Shown: piece by piece, positions 51,028-59,998 of the stretch
How the letters are laid out: each line of letters starts with the position of its first letter
Position numbering within the stretch: the first letter of the stretch is position 1
Source of the DNA: JARRQJ01 sp963761035
GTDB lineage: Bacteria > Pseudomonadota > Gammaproteobacteria > DRLM01
Reading direction: 5' to 3'
DNA length: 64,000 bases
Assembly: GCA_963761035.1 (NCBI GenBank)
Contig: CAVXFH010000002.1
Span: 1,488,001 to 1,552,000, forward strand
Program-made: the position numbers and the translations under genes
Notes under the pieces: generated by a model
What the model was told of the DNA's origin: nothing
Databases searched by the model: none
Seen by the model: only the letters and a program-made list of their open reading frames with translations

Positions 51028-51753
51028 ATGGACGATAAGCACCGCGCCACTCACCCCAGCTTCATGCCAATCAATGATTCCATGCTAAGCAGGGAGTCTT
51101 GGAAGATCTTTCAGATCATGGCGGAATTCGTCGAAGGGTTTGAGCGTCTCGCACATATAAAACCTTCCGTGAGCATCTTCGGATCGGCGCGCACGCCCTC
51201 CGATCACCCCTATTACAAGCTTACCGAGGAAATCGCCCGCGGCCTGTCCGACGCGGGTTTCAGCGTGGTCAGTGGTGGCGGTCCTGGTTTAATGGAGGCG
51301 GCTAATAAAGGGGCCTTCGCCGGTAAATCGCCCAGCATCGGTCTTAATATCGCATTGCCCCAAGAGCAGAGCGCCAACCAATATCAGGATATCTCCCTCC
51401 ATTTCCGGCATTTTTTCTCGCGTAAGGTGATGTTCGTCAAATATGCTTCTGCTTACGTGGTATTGCCGGGCGGGTTTGGAACCTTGGATGAACTGGCCGA
51501 AATATTGACGTTGGTACAAACCAACAAGACTCGCCGTATCCCCATCATTTTAGTACATAAACCGTTCTGGGAGGGTTTGATGGGTTGGTTTAAATCCACA
51601 TTGGTTGAGGAGGGCACTATCGACAAATCTGATTTAGAATTGGTTGAGGTGCTGGACAAGCCGCAGGAGGTAGTGGATGCTATTTTCAACCACTACGAAA
51701 GTCGTGGCTTCGAACCTTCTGCCGAAGAGCAGGAGATGCTGCTGGATTTGTAG
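51028..51753 (+). CDS. LOG-family protein (TIGR00730-type Rossmann fold)
   Basis: A 241-residue protein with the LOG signatures SGGGPGLMEAANKGA and PGGFGTLDELAEILTL (PGGxGTxxE). Family members cleave nucleoside monophosphates such as cytokinin ribotides or AMP at the N-glycosidic bond. The N-terminal 50 residues include SWKIFQIMAEFVEGFERL, typical of the longer bacterial subgroup. It diverges from polA by 112 bases and precedes a DUF2782 gene by 28 bases. Confidence 0.92.
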   Translation: MDDKHRATHPSFMPINDSMLSRESWKIFQIMAEFVEGFERLAHIKPSVSIFGSARTPSDHPYYKLTEEIARGLSDAGFSVVSGGGPGLMEAANKGAFAGKSPSIGLNIALPQEQSANQYQDISLHFRHFFSRKVMFVKYASAYVVLPGGFGTLDELAEILTLVQTNKTRRIPIILVHKPFWEGLMGWFKSTLVEEGTIDKSDLELVEVLDKPQEVVDAIFNHYESRGFEPSAEEQEMLLDL

Positions 51754-51781
51754 ACCGGCAGCGCGGATAGAGGAGCCCTTC

Positions 51782-52102
51782 ATGTCGATGTTCGCACGAC
51801 GAGCGGTGTTATTGTTACTTTGTTCCATCGGAGCGGCTTTTGCCGCCGATGAGGACATTCCCGCGGGCGATAACGCCCCTATTTCTTCTCAGGAACCGGA
51901 CGTCACTATCATCCAGCGCGGCCAGGAGCGGGTAGAAGAGTTTCGAATCAATAATCGCGTCTATATGATCAAGATAACGCCAGCCAAGGGTTATCCTTAT
52001 TACCTAGTCGATACCAACGGCGATGGTAACTTCGACACTCGCCGCACGGGTCTGGATTCCAAGGTTGTGATTCCTCAATGGGTGTTGCTTCACTGGAAAT
52101 AG
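51782..52102 (+). CDS. DUF2782 family exported protein
   Basis: A 106-residue protein with a signal peptide (MSMFARRAVLLLLCSIGAAF ending at AFA) and the DUF2782 core: EEFRINNRVYMIKITPAKG, YYLVDTNGDGNFDTRR, VIPQWVLLHWK. It is periplasmic or envelope-located with unknown function. A DUF2782 gene beside polA is characteristic of gammaproteobacteria such as Pseudomonas. It follows the LOG gene with a GAGGAG ribosome site. Confidence 0.9.
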   Translation: MSMFARRAVLLLLCSIGAAFAADEDIPAGDNAPISSQEPDVTIIQRGQERVEEFRINNRVYMIKITPAKGYPYYLVDTNGDGNFDTRRTGLDSKVVIPQWVLLHWK

Positions 52103-52272
52103 CTTGCCCGGGGCATCCTGCACCCTCATTATATTTGTAATGATTGCGTCATGCGCAACGAATAATATTTGATATTTTTCTTGGCGGTTTGATAGCGCAT
52201 CATTAAGCCATTTCCGATAATAGTTCATTAACCTCTTGCCGCCAATCTAAATTGCAGGCTATTCACATTTTC

Positions 52273-52281
52273 TGTGGATAA
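52273..52281 (-). promoter_or_regulatory. Perfect DnaA box
   Basis: TGTGGATAA, the reverse complement of TTATCCACA, the strongest E. coli DnaA box (R1/R4 type). A one-mismatch copy, TGTGGAAAA, begins 12 bases later in the same orientation. Confidence 0.6.
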
Positions 52282-52451
52282 GTATGTGGAAAAATAGCTG
52301 ATATTTTCCGAAGGCGTTTAGCGCATCTATAGCTTCATTTATCTACAGAGAAAGCGATATTACGATATTTATGTTAATAAACAATTTCTTAAAAAATAAA
52401 AGTTATATGCAAAGATGGGTTGCGGATAGCAGGCTGGGTATGCGCCGGAGT

Positions 52452-52460
52452 TGTGTATAA
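52452..52460 (-). promoter_or_regulatory. Perfect DnaA box (TTATACACA)
   Basis: TGTGTATAA, the reverse complement of TTATACACA, matching the R2-type consensus. It lies about 45 bases to the right of the most AT-rich stretch. Confidence 0.55.
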
Positions 52461-52757
52461 GACAGGTCTTCTATGGTTAAAAGAAGGGTTCAGTCACAAT
52501 TTTTCATCGGTTCCCCGGACTGTTAAATGGGCGGGTTAACGTCGACCCGCATGGAATGTACGCTTGCCGGAGGCTCTAACCGCAAAATATTTGGTTTCAA
52601 TCTCAAGCGGGCGGGCAATGATGTCATTCTAAAGTTGGGTGGCTGATTAAAAGCAGTATTCCAATGAGACTAAATTATCTACATTTTTTTGTCGGTAACG
52701 GGGTAAGGGCGTATGATAAACAACTTTTGTTTCGCTGGATCTCAATACGGAGCCTGA

Positions 52758-53657
52758 ATGGTGCTGCTTGATTGGAAACAATACCAGGTTTGGGTGACAG
52801 AGGCGTTCATCGGGGGCAGGCTTGCTTCCTTTATGACGTTGTTGTGTATTGTGTTACTGGCCTCCAGCGCTGCACATGTGACGTGGATGATGGTTCCGGT
52901 TGCTAGCGAAGAAGCACCGCCGCCCGTGATGACTGCCCCTTCCGCCGCATCCTCCCGGGTTGATGCGCGCTCTCTCGGTCGCGAGATCGTGGCGCGGCAT
53001 CTATTCGGGCAGGCGCAAGCAATGGCCGGCGTTCGGAGTGCCGCCCCCATCCCCGAGACACAACTACAATTGGTATTGCGCGGCGTGATGGCATCCTCCG
53101 ACCCCAAAACAGCCACCGCCATTGTGGCTGATCCCAGCGGTAAAGAGGATTTTTATACCGTGGGCAAGACGCTGCCCGGTGGCGCCATCTTGGAAGAAGT
53201 GCACGCCCAGTACATCATATTGTCTCGTGGTGGCCGATTTGAAACCTTGCGTTTACCCAAGAATATCCTGAACGCATCGAATGCTGCGGTACCCACTCCC
53301 TCCGATGCCGAGCCCATAATGGTGGCGCCGGATGCAGGGCCGCTATTGCAACAATACCGCGACCAATTCATACAGAACCCCATGAGCCTCGCCAATCTGT
53401 TGCAAGGCGAGCCGTATTGGGAAAACGGACGTTTGCTCGGCTATCGCCTGCGTCCTGGGCGTGATGCCGGTGCCTTGGCAAAGTTCGGCATACAATCGGG
53501 TGATGTGGTGACCGCCGTTAATGGGGTAAGTTTGGTCGATCCCGCCGGCAGAATGCAGTTGCTGGGCACGATTAACAGCGCCACGCAATTCAACGTCGAT
53601 CTATTGCGCAATGGCCAACCCTATACCATTGCCATCCCATTAGGCCATCCGGGTTAA
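52758..53657 (+). CDS. gspC: Type II secretion inner-membrane protein GspC
   Basis: A 299-residue GspC. A single membrane helix lies at about 22-45. The periplasmic HR domain contains the typical LVLRGVMASSDPKTATAIVAD. The C-terminal PDZ-like part is LGYRLRPGRDAGALAKFGIQSGDVVTAVNGVSL. It links the inner-membrane platform to the GspD secretin and takes part in substrate selection. ATG 52758 follows a CGGAG site. It is the first gene of gspCDEFGHIJKLMN. Confidence 0.95.
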   Translation: MVLLDWKQYQVWVTEAFIGGRLASFMTLLCIVLLASSAAHVTWMMVPVASEEAPPPVMTAPSAASSRVDARSLGREIVARHLFGQAQAMAGVRSAAPIPETQLQLVLRGVMASSDPKTATAIVADPSGKEDFYTVGKTLPGGAILEEVHAQYIILSRGGRFETLRLPKNILNASNAAVPTPSDAEPIMVAPDAGPLLQQYRDQFIQNPMSLANLLQGEPYWENGRLLGYRLRPGRDAGALAKFGIQSGDVVTAVNGVSLVDPAGRMQLLGTINSATQFNVDLLRNGQPYTIAIPLGHPG

Positions 53658-53743
53658 TCGTGTTGGCAAGCGTGGGCGATCAACGGGAAATAGATTGGCG
53701 TCAGCCGCAGGCCCGCCTCAGTCTGGAAGAATGTGAACGAGTG

Positions 53744-55795
53744 ATGCACGGATTTCAAAGCAGTAATGAACTGGCCCTTAATCATCGCGTTAGACGGGCA
53801 GTCGGCGGCATATTATTGTTTTTTTTGTGCCAAATTTCCTGGGCGGCGCAGTCTGTTACCTTGAATTTCAAGGACGCCGAATTGGACTCGGTGATCGGCT
53901 GGGTGGCGGAACAAACGGGTAAGAATTTCATCGTCGACCCGCGGGTAAAAAGCAAGGTCACTATTATTTCCGGCAAGCCGCTTAATAAGGATGAGATCTA
54001 CCAGGTGTTTCTGTCAGTGTTGGCGGTGCACGGTTTTGCGGCGGTGCCCAGCGGTAAAGTCATCAAGATCATCCCTGACGTTAATGCCAAGCAATCCGGT
54101 GTCCCGGTGGCCGGGCCGGGACACATGGGGCGGGGCGACGAGGTGATTACCCGCGTCATCCAACTGGATAATGTCCCCGCCGCACAACTGGTGCCCATTC
54201 TGCGGCCCTTGATTCCGCAACAGGGGCATATGGTGGCGTATCAACCCAGTAACGTGTTGATCATTTCGGATCGCGCCATCAACATCGATCGCATTGCGGA
54301 TATCATCGCCCGGGTCGATGTGCCCAGCGCGGAAGATGAAGTCGAAATTATCCCTCTGCAACATGCATCGGCCGCGGAGGTGGTGCGCATTCTCACTGCC
54401 TTACAACAGCAGGACCGGCAACAGACTCAGCAACAAGGCGCCGGGTTGCCGGAAAATAAAGTTTCCTTCATCGCCGACGAACGCACCAATAGTGTGTTGT
54501 TGGGCGGCGGAAAATCTAACCGCCTGCGCCTGCGCGCCCTGATCACCAACCTGGATTTGCCCCTAGAACGGGAAGGTAACATCCATGTGGTATACCTGCA
54601 TTACGGCAGCGCCAAGGATCTAGTGCCGGTCCTCACCGGCATCGGCCAAAGCGTTGCTCAGCAGGAACAGACGAAGAAGGGCGCCGCGCCCGGGTCGGCC
54701 TCTCAGAGCCAAGACTTCATTATTCAGGCCGATGAGAGCACTAACGCCTTGGTGATCACCGCATCGCTGGAGGTGTATCGTTCCTTGCTGGCGGTGATTC
54801 GTCAATTGGATGTGCGCCGCGCCCAGGTGTTGGTAGAGGGCATCGTCGCCGAGATTTCCCTGAACCGGGTAGCCGAACTGGGCATTCAATGGGGTGTGGA
54901 CGGCACCCCCAGCGGACATGGTCCGGTAGGCGTCAGTAATTTTAACAATGCCGGCGGGTCCAGTCTGGGCGATATCGCGAGTGCCGCTTTATCAGTAAGC
55001 ACGGGGGGGGCCCTGCCAAGCGCTCTAACCTTACCTGAAGGACTGACCCTCGGGGTCGGGCGCTTCAACAGCAAAAGCTTCAACTTTGCCGCCTTGCTGC
55101 GCGCCTTGCAGAGCGACGGGTCCACTAACGTGCTGTCGACGCCGACCTTACTGACCCTGGACAATCAGGAAGCGGAGATCGTGGTGGGACAGAACGTTCC
55201 AATCATTACCGGCTCCTACAGCACTGTTAGCGGCGGTGCCGTTCCCACCAATCCCTTCACCACCGTTCAGCGCGAGAACGTCGGTATCGACCTTAAGGTG
55301 AAACCGCAGATCAACGAAGGCAATACGGTTAAATTGGATGTAGAGCAGAAGGTGGACAGCCTGGCTCCCCCGGTACAGGGTGCGGCGGACCTTGTCACCA
55401 ACACCCGTTCCGTCAAGACCACGGTGCTGGTGGATGACGGTGAGGTAGTAGTATTGGGTGGTTTGATCCAGGACCAGCTCACTGAGAGTACGCAGAAGAT
55501 TCCGGGTCTCGGTGATCTGCCGTTGTTGGGCGGCTTGTTCCGCTATAAATCTACAACCAAGCAGAAGACCAATCTTATGGTGTTCCTGCATCCAATTATC
55601 ATGCGCGATGAGAATTTATTGGCCGGCATCTCCGGCAACAAATACAATTATATGCGGGCCAAGCAATTGTATCTGCGCAAGCAAGGCGTGGCATTGTTGC
55701 CGGATAGCGAGGCGCCGGTGATGCGTCCACTGGACGATTTACTCCAGTTACCCCCTCCCTTTAAAAACAATCAGCCGGCCGCGAGTGAACCTTAG
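53744..55795 (+). CDS. gspD: Type II secretion outer-membrane secretin GspD
   Basis: A 683-residue secretin if started at ATG 53744. A signal peptide (hydrophobic core AVGGILLFFLCQISWA) precedes the N0 domain (VTLNFKDAELDSVIGWVAEQ), N1-N3 repeats (VIQLDNVPAAQLVPILRPLI; IIPLQHASAAEVVRILTAL) and the secretin core (LLTLDNQEAEIVVGQNVPIITG; DDGEVVVLGGLIQD; IPGLGDLPLLGGLFR). It forms the multimeric outer-membrane channel. A GTG at 53660 would add 28 residues ahead of the signal peptide, so the later start is preferred; neither has a clear ribosome site. Confidence 0.95.
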   Translation: MHGFQSSNELALNHRVRRAVGGILLFFLCQISWAAQSVTLNFKDAELDSVIGWVAEQTGKNFIVDPRVKSKVTIISGKPLNKDEIYQVFLSVLAVHGFAAVPSGKVIKIIPDVNAKQSGVPVAGPGHMGRGDEVITRVIQLDNVPAAQLVPILRPLIPQQGHMVAYQPSNVLIISDRAINIDRIADIIARVDVPSAEDEVEIIPLQHASAAEVVRILTALQQQDRQQTQQQGAGLPENKVSFIADERTNSVLLGGGKSNRLRLRALITNLDLPLEREGNIHVVYLHYGSAKDLVPVLTGIGQSVAQQEQTKKGAAPGSASQSQDFIIQADESTNALVITASLEVYRSLLAVIRQLDVRRAQVLVEGIVAEISLNRVAELGIQWGVDGTPSGHGPVGVSNFNNAGGSSLGDIASAALSVSTGGALPSALTLPEGLTLGVGRFNSKSFNFAALLRALQSDGSTNVLSTPTLLTLDNQEAEIVVGQNVPIITGSYSTVSGGAVPTNPFTTVQRENVGIDLKVKPQINEGNTVKLDVEQKVDSLAPPVQGAADLVTNTRSVKTTVLVDDGEVVVLGGLIQDQLTESTQKIPGLGDLPLLGGLFRYKSTTKQKTNLMVFLHPIIMRDENLLAGISGNKYNYMRAKQLYLRKQGVALLPDSEAPVMRPLDDLLQLPPPFKNNQPAASEP

Positions 55796-57335
55796 CTCGG
55801 CCCGGGCTATCGCCATGCTTAATGAAACCACTCAGTCAAACCATGAACAGGTAACCGCCCGCGGCGGGGTAAAGCGGCTGCCCTTTGCCTATGCCAAACG
55901 CCACGGCGTATTGGTGAATCAATGGGAAGAAGGTCATGCTTTGTTATGGTGCCGGCCGGATGTCAGCAGTGCCGCGTTGGTTGAAGTACGCCGTTATTTA
56001 GGCGCGCCTTTGATATTGCATCCCTTGGAGCCCGGCAAATTCGATGCCTTATTGCGTCAGGCCTATGAACAGGGCTCCACCGAAGCCATGGAAATCATGG
56101 AAGACATGGGTGGGGACATGGATCTGTCGCGTATCGTCCAGGATTTGCCGGAGCCGGAAGATCTGCTGGAGAGCGAGGATGATGCACCCATTATCCGCTT
56201 GCTCAACGCCCTGCTTACTCAGGCGGTGAAGGAAAACGCTTCCGATATCCACATCGAACCATATGAACACCGCCTGGTGGTGCGTTTCCGTGTCGACGGC
56301 GTACTGCGCGAGATCCTGGAGCCGCGGCGCGTGTTGGCGCCCTTGATAACTTCACGTATTAAGGTCATGGCTAAGTTGGACATCGCCGAGAAGCGTTTGC
56401 CGCAAGATGGTCGTATTTCGCTGCGCATCGCCGGTCGGCCGGTGGATGTACGCGTATCCACCATTCCTTCAGGGCACGGTGAACGCGTGGTATTACGTTT
56501 GCTGGACAAGCAGACCGGGCGTCTTGATTTGGAACAGTTGGGCATGGCATCCGACGCTTTGGAGCTGATGGATAAGATTATTCGCCGTCCCCATGGCATC
56601 GTGCTGGTAACCGGACCCACCGGTTCGGGAAAGACCACAACATTATACGCGGCGCTGCTCAGGCTGAATGATCGCCAGCGTAATATCATGACCGTGGAAG
56701 ACCCCATCGAATATTACCTCGACGGGATAAGTCAAACCCATGTGAATACCCGTGTTGAGATGACCTTTGCCCGCGGCTTGCGCGCTATTTTGCGCCAGGA
56801 CCCGGACATTGTAATGGTAGGAGAAATCCGTGATCTGGAAACCGCCGAGATCGCGGTGCAGGCCAGTCTTACCGGCCACTTGGTGCTATCCACGTTGCAC
56901 ACCAACAGCGCCGTAGGTGCGGTAACCCGGCTACGCGACATGGGCGTGGAACCGTTTCTGCTGTCATCCAGTCTTATCGGAGTGCTGGCGCAGCGCTTGG
57001 TGCGCCTTTTGTGTAAGACCTGCAAGCAACCCTATGTACCAACGGAGGCGGATTGCCAACGCTTCGGATTCTCTACGGAAAAGCCCCCGACCTTGTACAG
57101 TGGCATTGGCTGCCCAGCGTGTAATCACTCCGGTTACAGCGGCCGCACCGGTATTTATGAATTGTTTGACGTGGATGAAAAGATGCGCACCCTGATTCAC
57201 GACAGGGCCGGCGAACTGGCCCTGGAGAGTTACGCGCATGCCCACCATTGGAGTTTGTTCCAGGACGGTATGCGCCGCGTATTGGCTGGAGATACCTCGG
57301 TGGAGGAAGTATTGCGCGTTACCCACGAGGATTGA
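55785..57335 (+). CDS. gspE: Type II secretion ATPase GspE
   Basis: A 516-residue secretion ATPase. The N-terminal domain binds GspL. The nucleotide-binding domain has Walker A TGPTGSGKTTTLYAAL, the Asp box TVEDPIEYYLDGI, Walker B RQDPDIVMVGEIRD and the His box LVLSTLHTNSAVGAVTRL. A zinc-binding tetracysteine loop is present (CKTCKQPY, CPACNHSGY). It powers pseudopilus assembly from the cytoplasm. GTG 55785 overlaps the end of gspD; ATG 55815 is an alternative. Confidence 0.97.
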   Translation: MNLSSARAIAMLNETTQSNHEQVTARGGVKRLPFAYAKRHGVLVNQWEEGHALLWCRPDVSSAALVEVRRYLGAPLILHPLEPGKFDALLRQAYEQGSTEAMEIMEDMGGDMDLSRIVQDLPEPEDLLESEDDAPIIRLLNALLTQAVKENASDIHIEPYEHRLVVRFRVDGVLREILEPRRVLAPLITSRIKVMAKLDIAEKRLPQDGRISLRIAGRPVDVRVSTIPSGHGERVVLRLLDKQTGRLDLEQLGMASDALELMDKIIRRPHGIVLVTGPTGSGKTTTLYAALLRLNDRQRNIMTVEDPIEYYLDGISQTHVNTRVEMTFARGLRAILRQDPDIVMVGEIRDLETAEIAVQASLTGHLVLSTLHTNSAVGAVTRLRDMGVEPFLLSSSLIGVLAQRLVRLLCKTCKQPYVPTEADCQRFGFSTEKPPTLYSGIGCPACNHSGYSGRTGIYELFDVDEKMRTLIHDRAGELALESYAHAHHWSLFQDGMRRVLAGDTSVEEVLRVTHED

Positions 57336-57339
57336 TCCC

Positions 57340-58557
57340 TTGGGGGCCTTCGAATTCACCGCATTGGATGAAGGGGGTAGAGAGCGCAAAGGCGTGCTAG
57401 AGGCGGATACGCCGCGACAGATCCGTCAGCAATTGCGGGAGAGAGGCTGGGCGCCGCTCACGGTGGAGGAAGTGCGGCAGCATGAGGCGCGCCGCCAAAT
57501 TCGGCCCGGTTTATTTCGCCGCGGTATCAGCGCCGTGGACCTGTCGCTCATCACCCGGCAATTCGCCACCTTGATACGTTCCGGTCTGCCTGTGGAAGAA
57601 GCGCTGCAAACCCTGTCGCGGCAGACTGAGAAACCCCGAATCAGAAGTCTATTGATGGCAGTGCGTTCCCGGGTGATGGAAGGCCATGCTCTCGCGGCGG
57701 CCTACGAGGATTTCCCCCACGTCTTTCCCGACCTGTATCGGGCTACGGTGGCGGCGGGGGAACAGTCCGGCTATCTGGACGCGGTATTGGAACGCCTTGC
57801 AGACTATACCGAGACCCGTCAGACCCTGCACCAGAAGACCATGCTGGCCTTGATCTATCCCTTGCTGGTGATGGGCGTATCGTTGCTGGTGGTGGTGTTT
57901 TTGATGGTCTATGTGGTGCCGCAAATCGTGCAGGTATTCGAAGGCATAGGCCAGCAGTTACCGATACTTACCCGTGGCTTGATCGCCACCAGTGATTTTA
58001 TCCGCAGCAATGGAGTAGTAATTCTGGTGGCAATCGCGGCGGCGGTGGCGGCGGCGCGCGCGGTGTTACATCGCAGCGGGCCGAAAAGGCAAGTTCATCG
58101 TTTTTTGCTACGCTTGCCCATGATAGGCAGGCTGGTGAGGGGGCTGAACACGGCGCGCTTTGCCCGCACCTTGAGCATCCTCACCGGAAGCGGTGTGCCG
58201 GTGTTGGAGGCGTTGCGCATCTCCGCCAGCGTGGTGGGCAATATCCCCATGCGCGCGGCGGTGGAAGAGGCGGCGCGGCGGGTGCGGGAAGGGGCTGCCT
58301 TGCACACTGCCTTGGAACACAGCGGCTACTTCCCGCCCATGACCGTGCACTTGATCGCCAGCGGCGAGTCCAGCGGTAAATTGGACGAGATGCTGGAGCG
58401 GGCGGCGGCCTCGCAGGAACGGGAAATGGAGGTGTTGATCACCACCCTCACCGAATTGTTCGGACCTTTATTGATTTTAGTGATGGGCGGGATCGTGCTG
58501 GTAATCGTATTGGCGATCCTGCTGCCTATCTTCGACTTAAACCAATTGGTGAAGTGA
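57340..58557 (+). CDS. gspF: Type II secretion inner-membrane platform protein GspF
   Basis: A 405-residue GspF, the usual family length, when started at TTG 57340 to give MGAFEFTALDEGGRERKGVL, the standard GspF N-terminus. There is no ATG or GTG in frame at that point; an upstream open frame only runs through gspE. ACGAGG lies about 9 bases before the TTG. Two T2SSF domains (LITRQFATLIRSGLPVEEAL; RFARTLSILTGSGVPVLEAL) each precede hydrophobic helices, with three membrane segments in all. It lies 4 bases after gspE. Confidence 0.95.
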   Translation: MGAFEFTALDEGGRERKGVLEADTPRQIRQQLRERGWAPLTVEEVRQHEARRQIRPGLFRRGISAVDLSLITRQFATLIRSGLPVEEALQTLSRQTEKPRIRSLLMAVRSRVMEGHALAAAYEDFPHVFPDLYRATVAAGEQSGYLDAVLERLADYTETRQTLHQKTMLALIYPLLVMGVSLLVVVFLMVYVVPQIVQVFEGIGQQLPILTRGLIATSDFIRSNGVVILVAIAAAVAAARAVLHRSGPKRQVHRFLLRLPMIGRLVRGLNTARFARTLSILTGSGVPVLEALRISASVVGNIPMRAAVEEAARRVREGAALHTALEHSGYFPPMTVHLIASGESSGKLDEMLERAAASQEREMEVLITTLTELFGPLLILVMGGIVLVIVLAILLPIFDLNQLVK

Positions 58558-58572
58558 AAGAGAGACAAGACC

Positions 58573-59034
58573 ATGATGATGCCTATTAGCAATTTCGCAC
58601 GACTGAATCGCCGCACGCCGCGCGGCGAACAAGGTTTTACCCTCATCGAGGTGATGGTGGTAATCGTGATTCTCAGCATCCTCGCCGCTATCATCGTGCC
58701 GCGCATCATGGATCGTCCCGACAAAGCCCGCATGGTCAAGGCGCAGGCCGATATCCGCGCCCTGGAGAGCGCGCTCAATCTATACAGGCTGGATAATCAT
58801 AACTACCCCAGCACCGACGAAGGTCTGGAGGCCTTGGTGCAAAAGCCGGCCGATGCACCGACTTGGAAGGAGGGCGGTTACATCGATCGCATGCCCAAAG
58901 ACCCCTGGGGCAATCCCTACCAGTATCTCAATCCGGGTACCCACGGCAGCATCGATATCTTCAGTTTAGGCGCCGATGGCCAGCCAGGCGGCGAGGGCAA
59001 GAACGCCGACATCGGTAACTGGATGCTTGAGTAA
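58573..59034 (+). CDS. gspG: Type II secretion major pseudopilin GspG
   Basis: A 153-residue major pseudopilin. The prepilin peptidase site is EQG^FTLIEVMVVIVILSIL with Glu at +5 of the mature protein. The globular part has LESALNLYRLDNHNYPSTDE, DPWGNPYQYLNPG and a calcium-site-like tail (FSLGADGQPGGEGKNADIGNW). It polymerises into the periplasmic pseudopilus that drives substrates through GspD. No prepilin peptidase gene (gspO/pilD) is in the window. Confidence 0.97.
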   Translation: MMMPISNFARLNRRTPRGEQGFTLIEVMVVIVILSILAAIIVPRIMDRPDKARMVKAQADIRALESALNLYRLDNHNYPSTDEGLEALVQKPADAPTWKEGGYIDRMPKDPWGNPYQYLNPGTHGSIDIFSLGADGQPGGEGKNADIGNWMLE

Positions 59035-59046
59035 CGGTCTTGTTCC

Positions 59047-59583
59047 GTGAGTTTCCGCCAACGCCCTGCTTGGAAGCTATACCCTCCTTCGCGCGGCTTC
59101 ACATTGCTGGAAGTGTTGGTGGTGATGCTGATCATGGGGATTGTGATCAGTTTTGCGGCCTTGTCACTCAAGGGCGACGACAATCAGCTTGACGAAGAGG
59201 CGCGGCGCCTGCAGGCACTCATTACCCTGACAGGTCAAGAGGCGGTATTGCAAAGCCGGGAATTGGCCTTGGAATTTACGCCGAACGGTTATGACTTTAT
59301 CGCTTACGACGGAACGCATTGGCAGCCGCTCGTCGGCGATGAAGTATTGCGGGCACGTACCCTGCCCGAGGATCTGGCGCTGGATTATCAGGCCGAGGGC
59401 GACAAGGTGACCATCGGCAGCAAGGATGGCGATATGATCCCGCCGCGCATTTATTTCTTATCCAGCGGCGAGGTGACTCCCTTTCATTTGACCCTGCGCC
59501 GTCGCGGTACCGACGAGACCTATACCTTGAGTGGCGACGCGCGAGGCAAGATAAAACTGAGCGGAATGGATAATGATAAATAA
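59047..59583 (+). CDS. gspH: Type II secretion minor pseudopilin GspH
   Basis: A 178-residue pseudopilin. The cleavage site is SRG^FTLLEVLVVMLIMGIV after a 16-residue basic leader. The C-terminal domain carries SRELALEFTPNGYDFIAYDG and ends near GDARGKIKL, as in GspH. It starts at GTG 59047 and overlaps gspI by 11 bases. Confidence 0.92.
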   Translation: MSFRQRPAWKLYPPSRGFTLLEVLVVMLIMGIVISFAALSLKGDDNQLDEEARRLQALITLTGQEAVLQSRELALEFTPNGYDFIAYDGTHWQPLVGDEVLRARTLPEDLALDYQAEGDKVTIGSKDGDMIPPRIYFLSSGEVTPFHLTLRRRGTDETYTLSGDARGKIKLSGMDNDK

Positions 59584-59998
59584 TTCGCTCCGCCTATACC
59601 GCAATGTGGGATTCACCCTCATCGAAATCCTGGTGGCCCTGGCGGTTATCGCTATCGCCGTGGCGGCGGTGATGGCGGCAATCAGCGGCAACGTAAGCAA
59701 TGCAGCCTATATACAAGATCGCACCCTTGCCCATTGGGTGGCGATGAATAAGATCGCTGAAGTTCAGGTATCCATGGAATGGCCGGCGGCGGGGACCCAG
59801 CATGGTGAGAGTCTCATGGCCTCTCGGGAATGGTCGTGGCGGATCACGGTGTCCACTACCGATGACCCGGATGTGCGCAGGCTCGATGTGGCCGTGTTCG
59901 CCAATCAGGATCAAAAAACGCCGCTTTCGGCCATAGTGGCTTATGTGGGCAGACCTCCGGCGGGGGCAGCTGTTGCCGGCGGACAAGCGCCGCCATGA
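59573..59998 (+). CDS. gspI: Type II secretion minor pseudopilin GspI
   Basis: A 141-residue pseudopilin with site NVG^FTLIEILVALAVIAIA and the family segment HWVAMNKIAEVQVSMEWPA. It is part of the pseudopilus tip complex with GspJ and GspK. It overlaps both neighbours (11 bases with gspH, 4 with gspJ), indicating translational coupling. Confidence 0.93.
   Translation: MINNSLRLYRNVGFTLIEILVALAVIAIAVAAVMAAISGNVSNAAYIQDRTLAHWVAMNKIAEVQVSMEWPAAGTQHGESLMASREWSWRITVSTTDDPDVRRLDVAVFANQDQKTPLSAIVAYVGRPPAGAAVAGGQAPP

Larger units (their letters stand above)
52103..52757. other. AT-rich intergenic region with clustered DnaA-box sequences
   Basis: About 655 bases without a gene that I can support, clearly more AT-rich than its surroundings, especially 52350-52410. 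It contains two perfect DnaA boxes (TTATNCACA, both read on the minus strand) at 52273-52281 (TGTGGATAA) and 52452-52460 (TGTGTATAA). Four single-mismatch copies lie at 52259-52267, 52285-52293, 52339-52347 and 52675-52683. The type II secretion promoter must also lie here. It could be a replication-origin-type or DnaA-titrating locus, or a DnaA-regulated promoter; this is inference from motif density. Confidence 0.5.
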
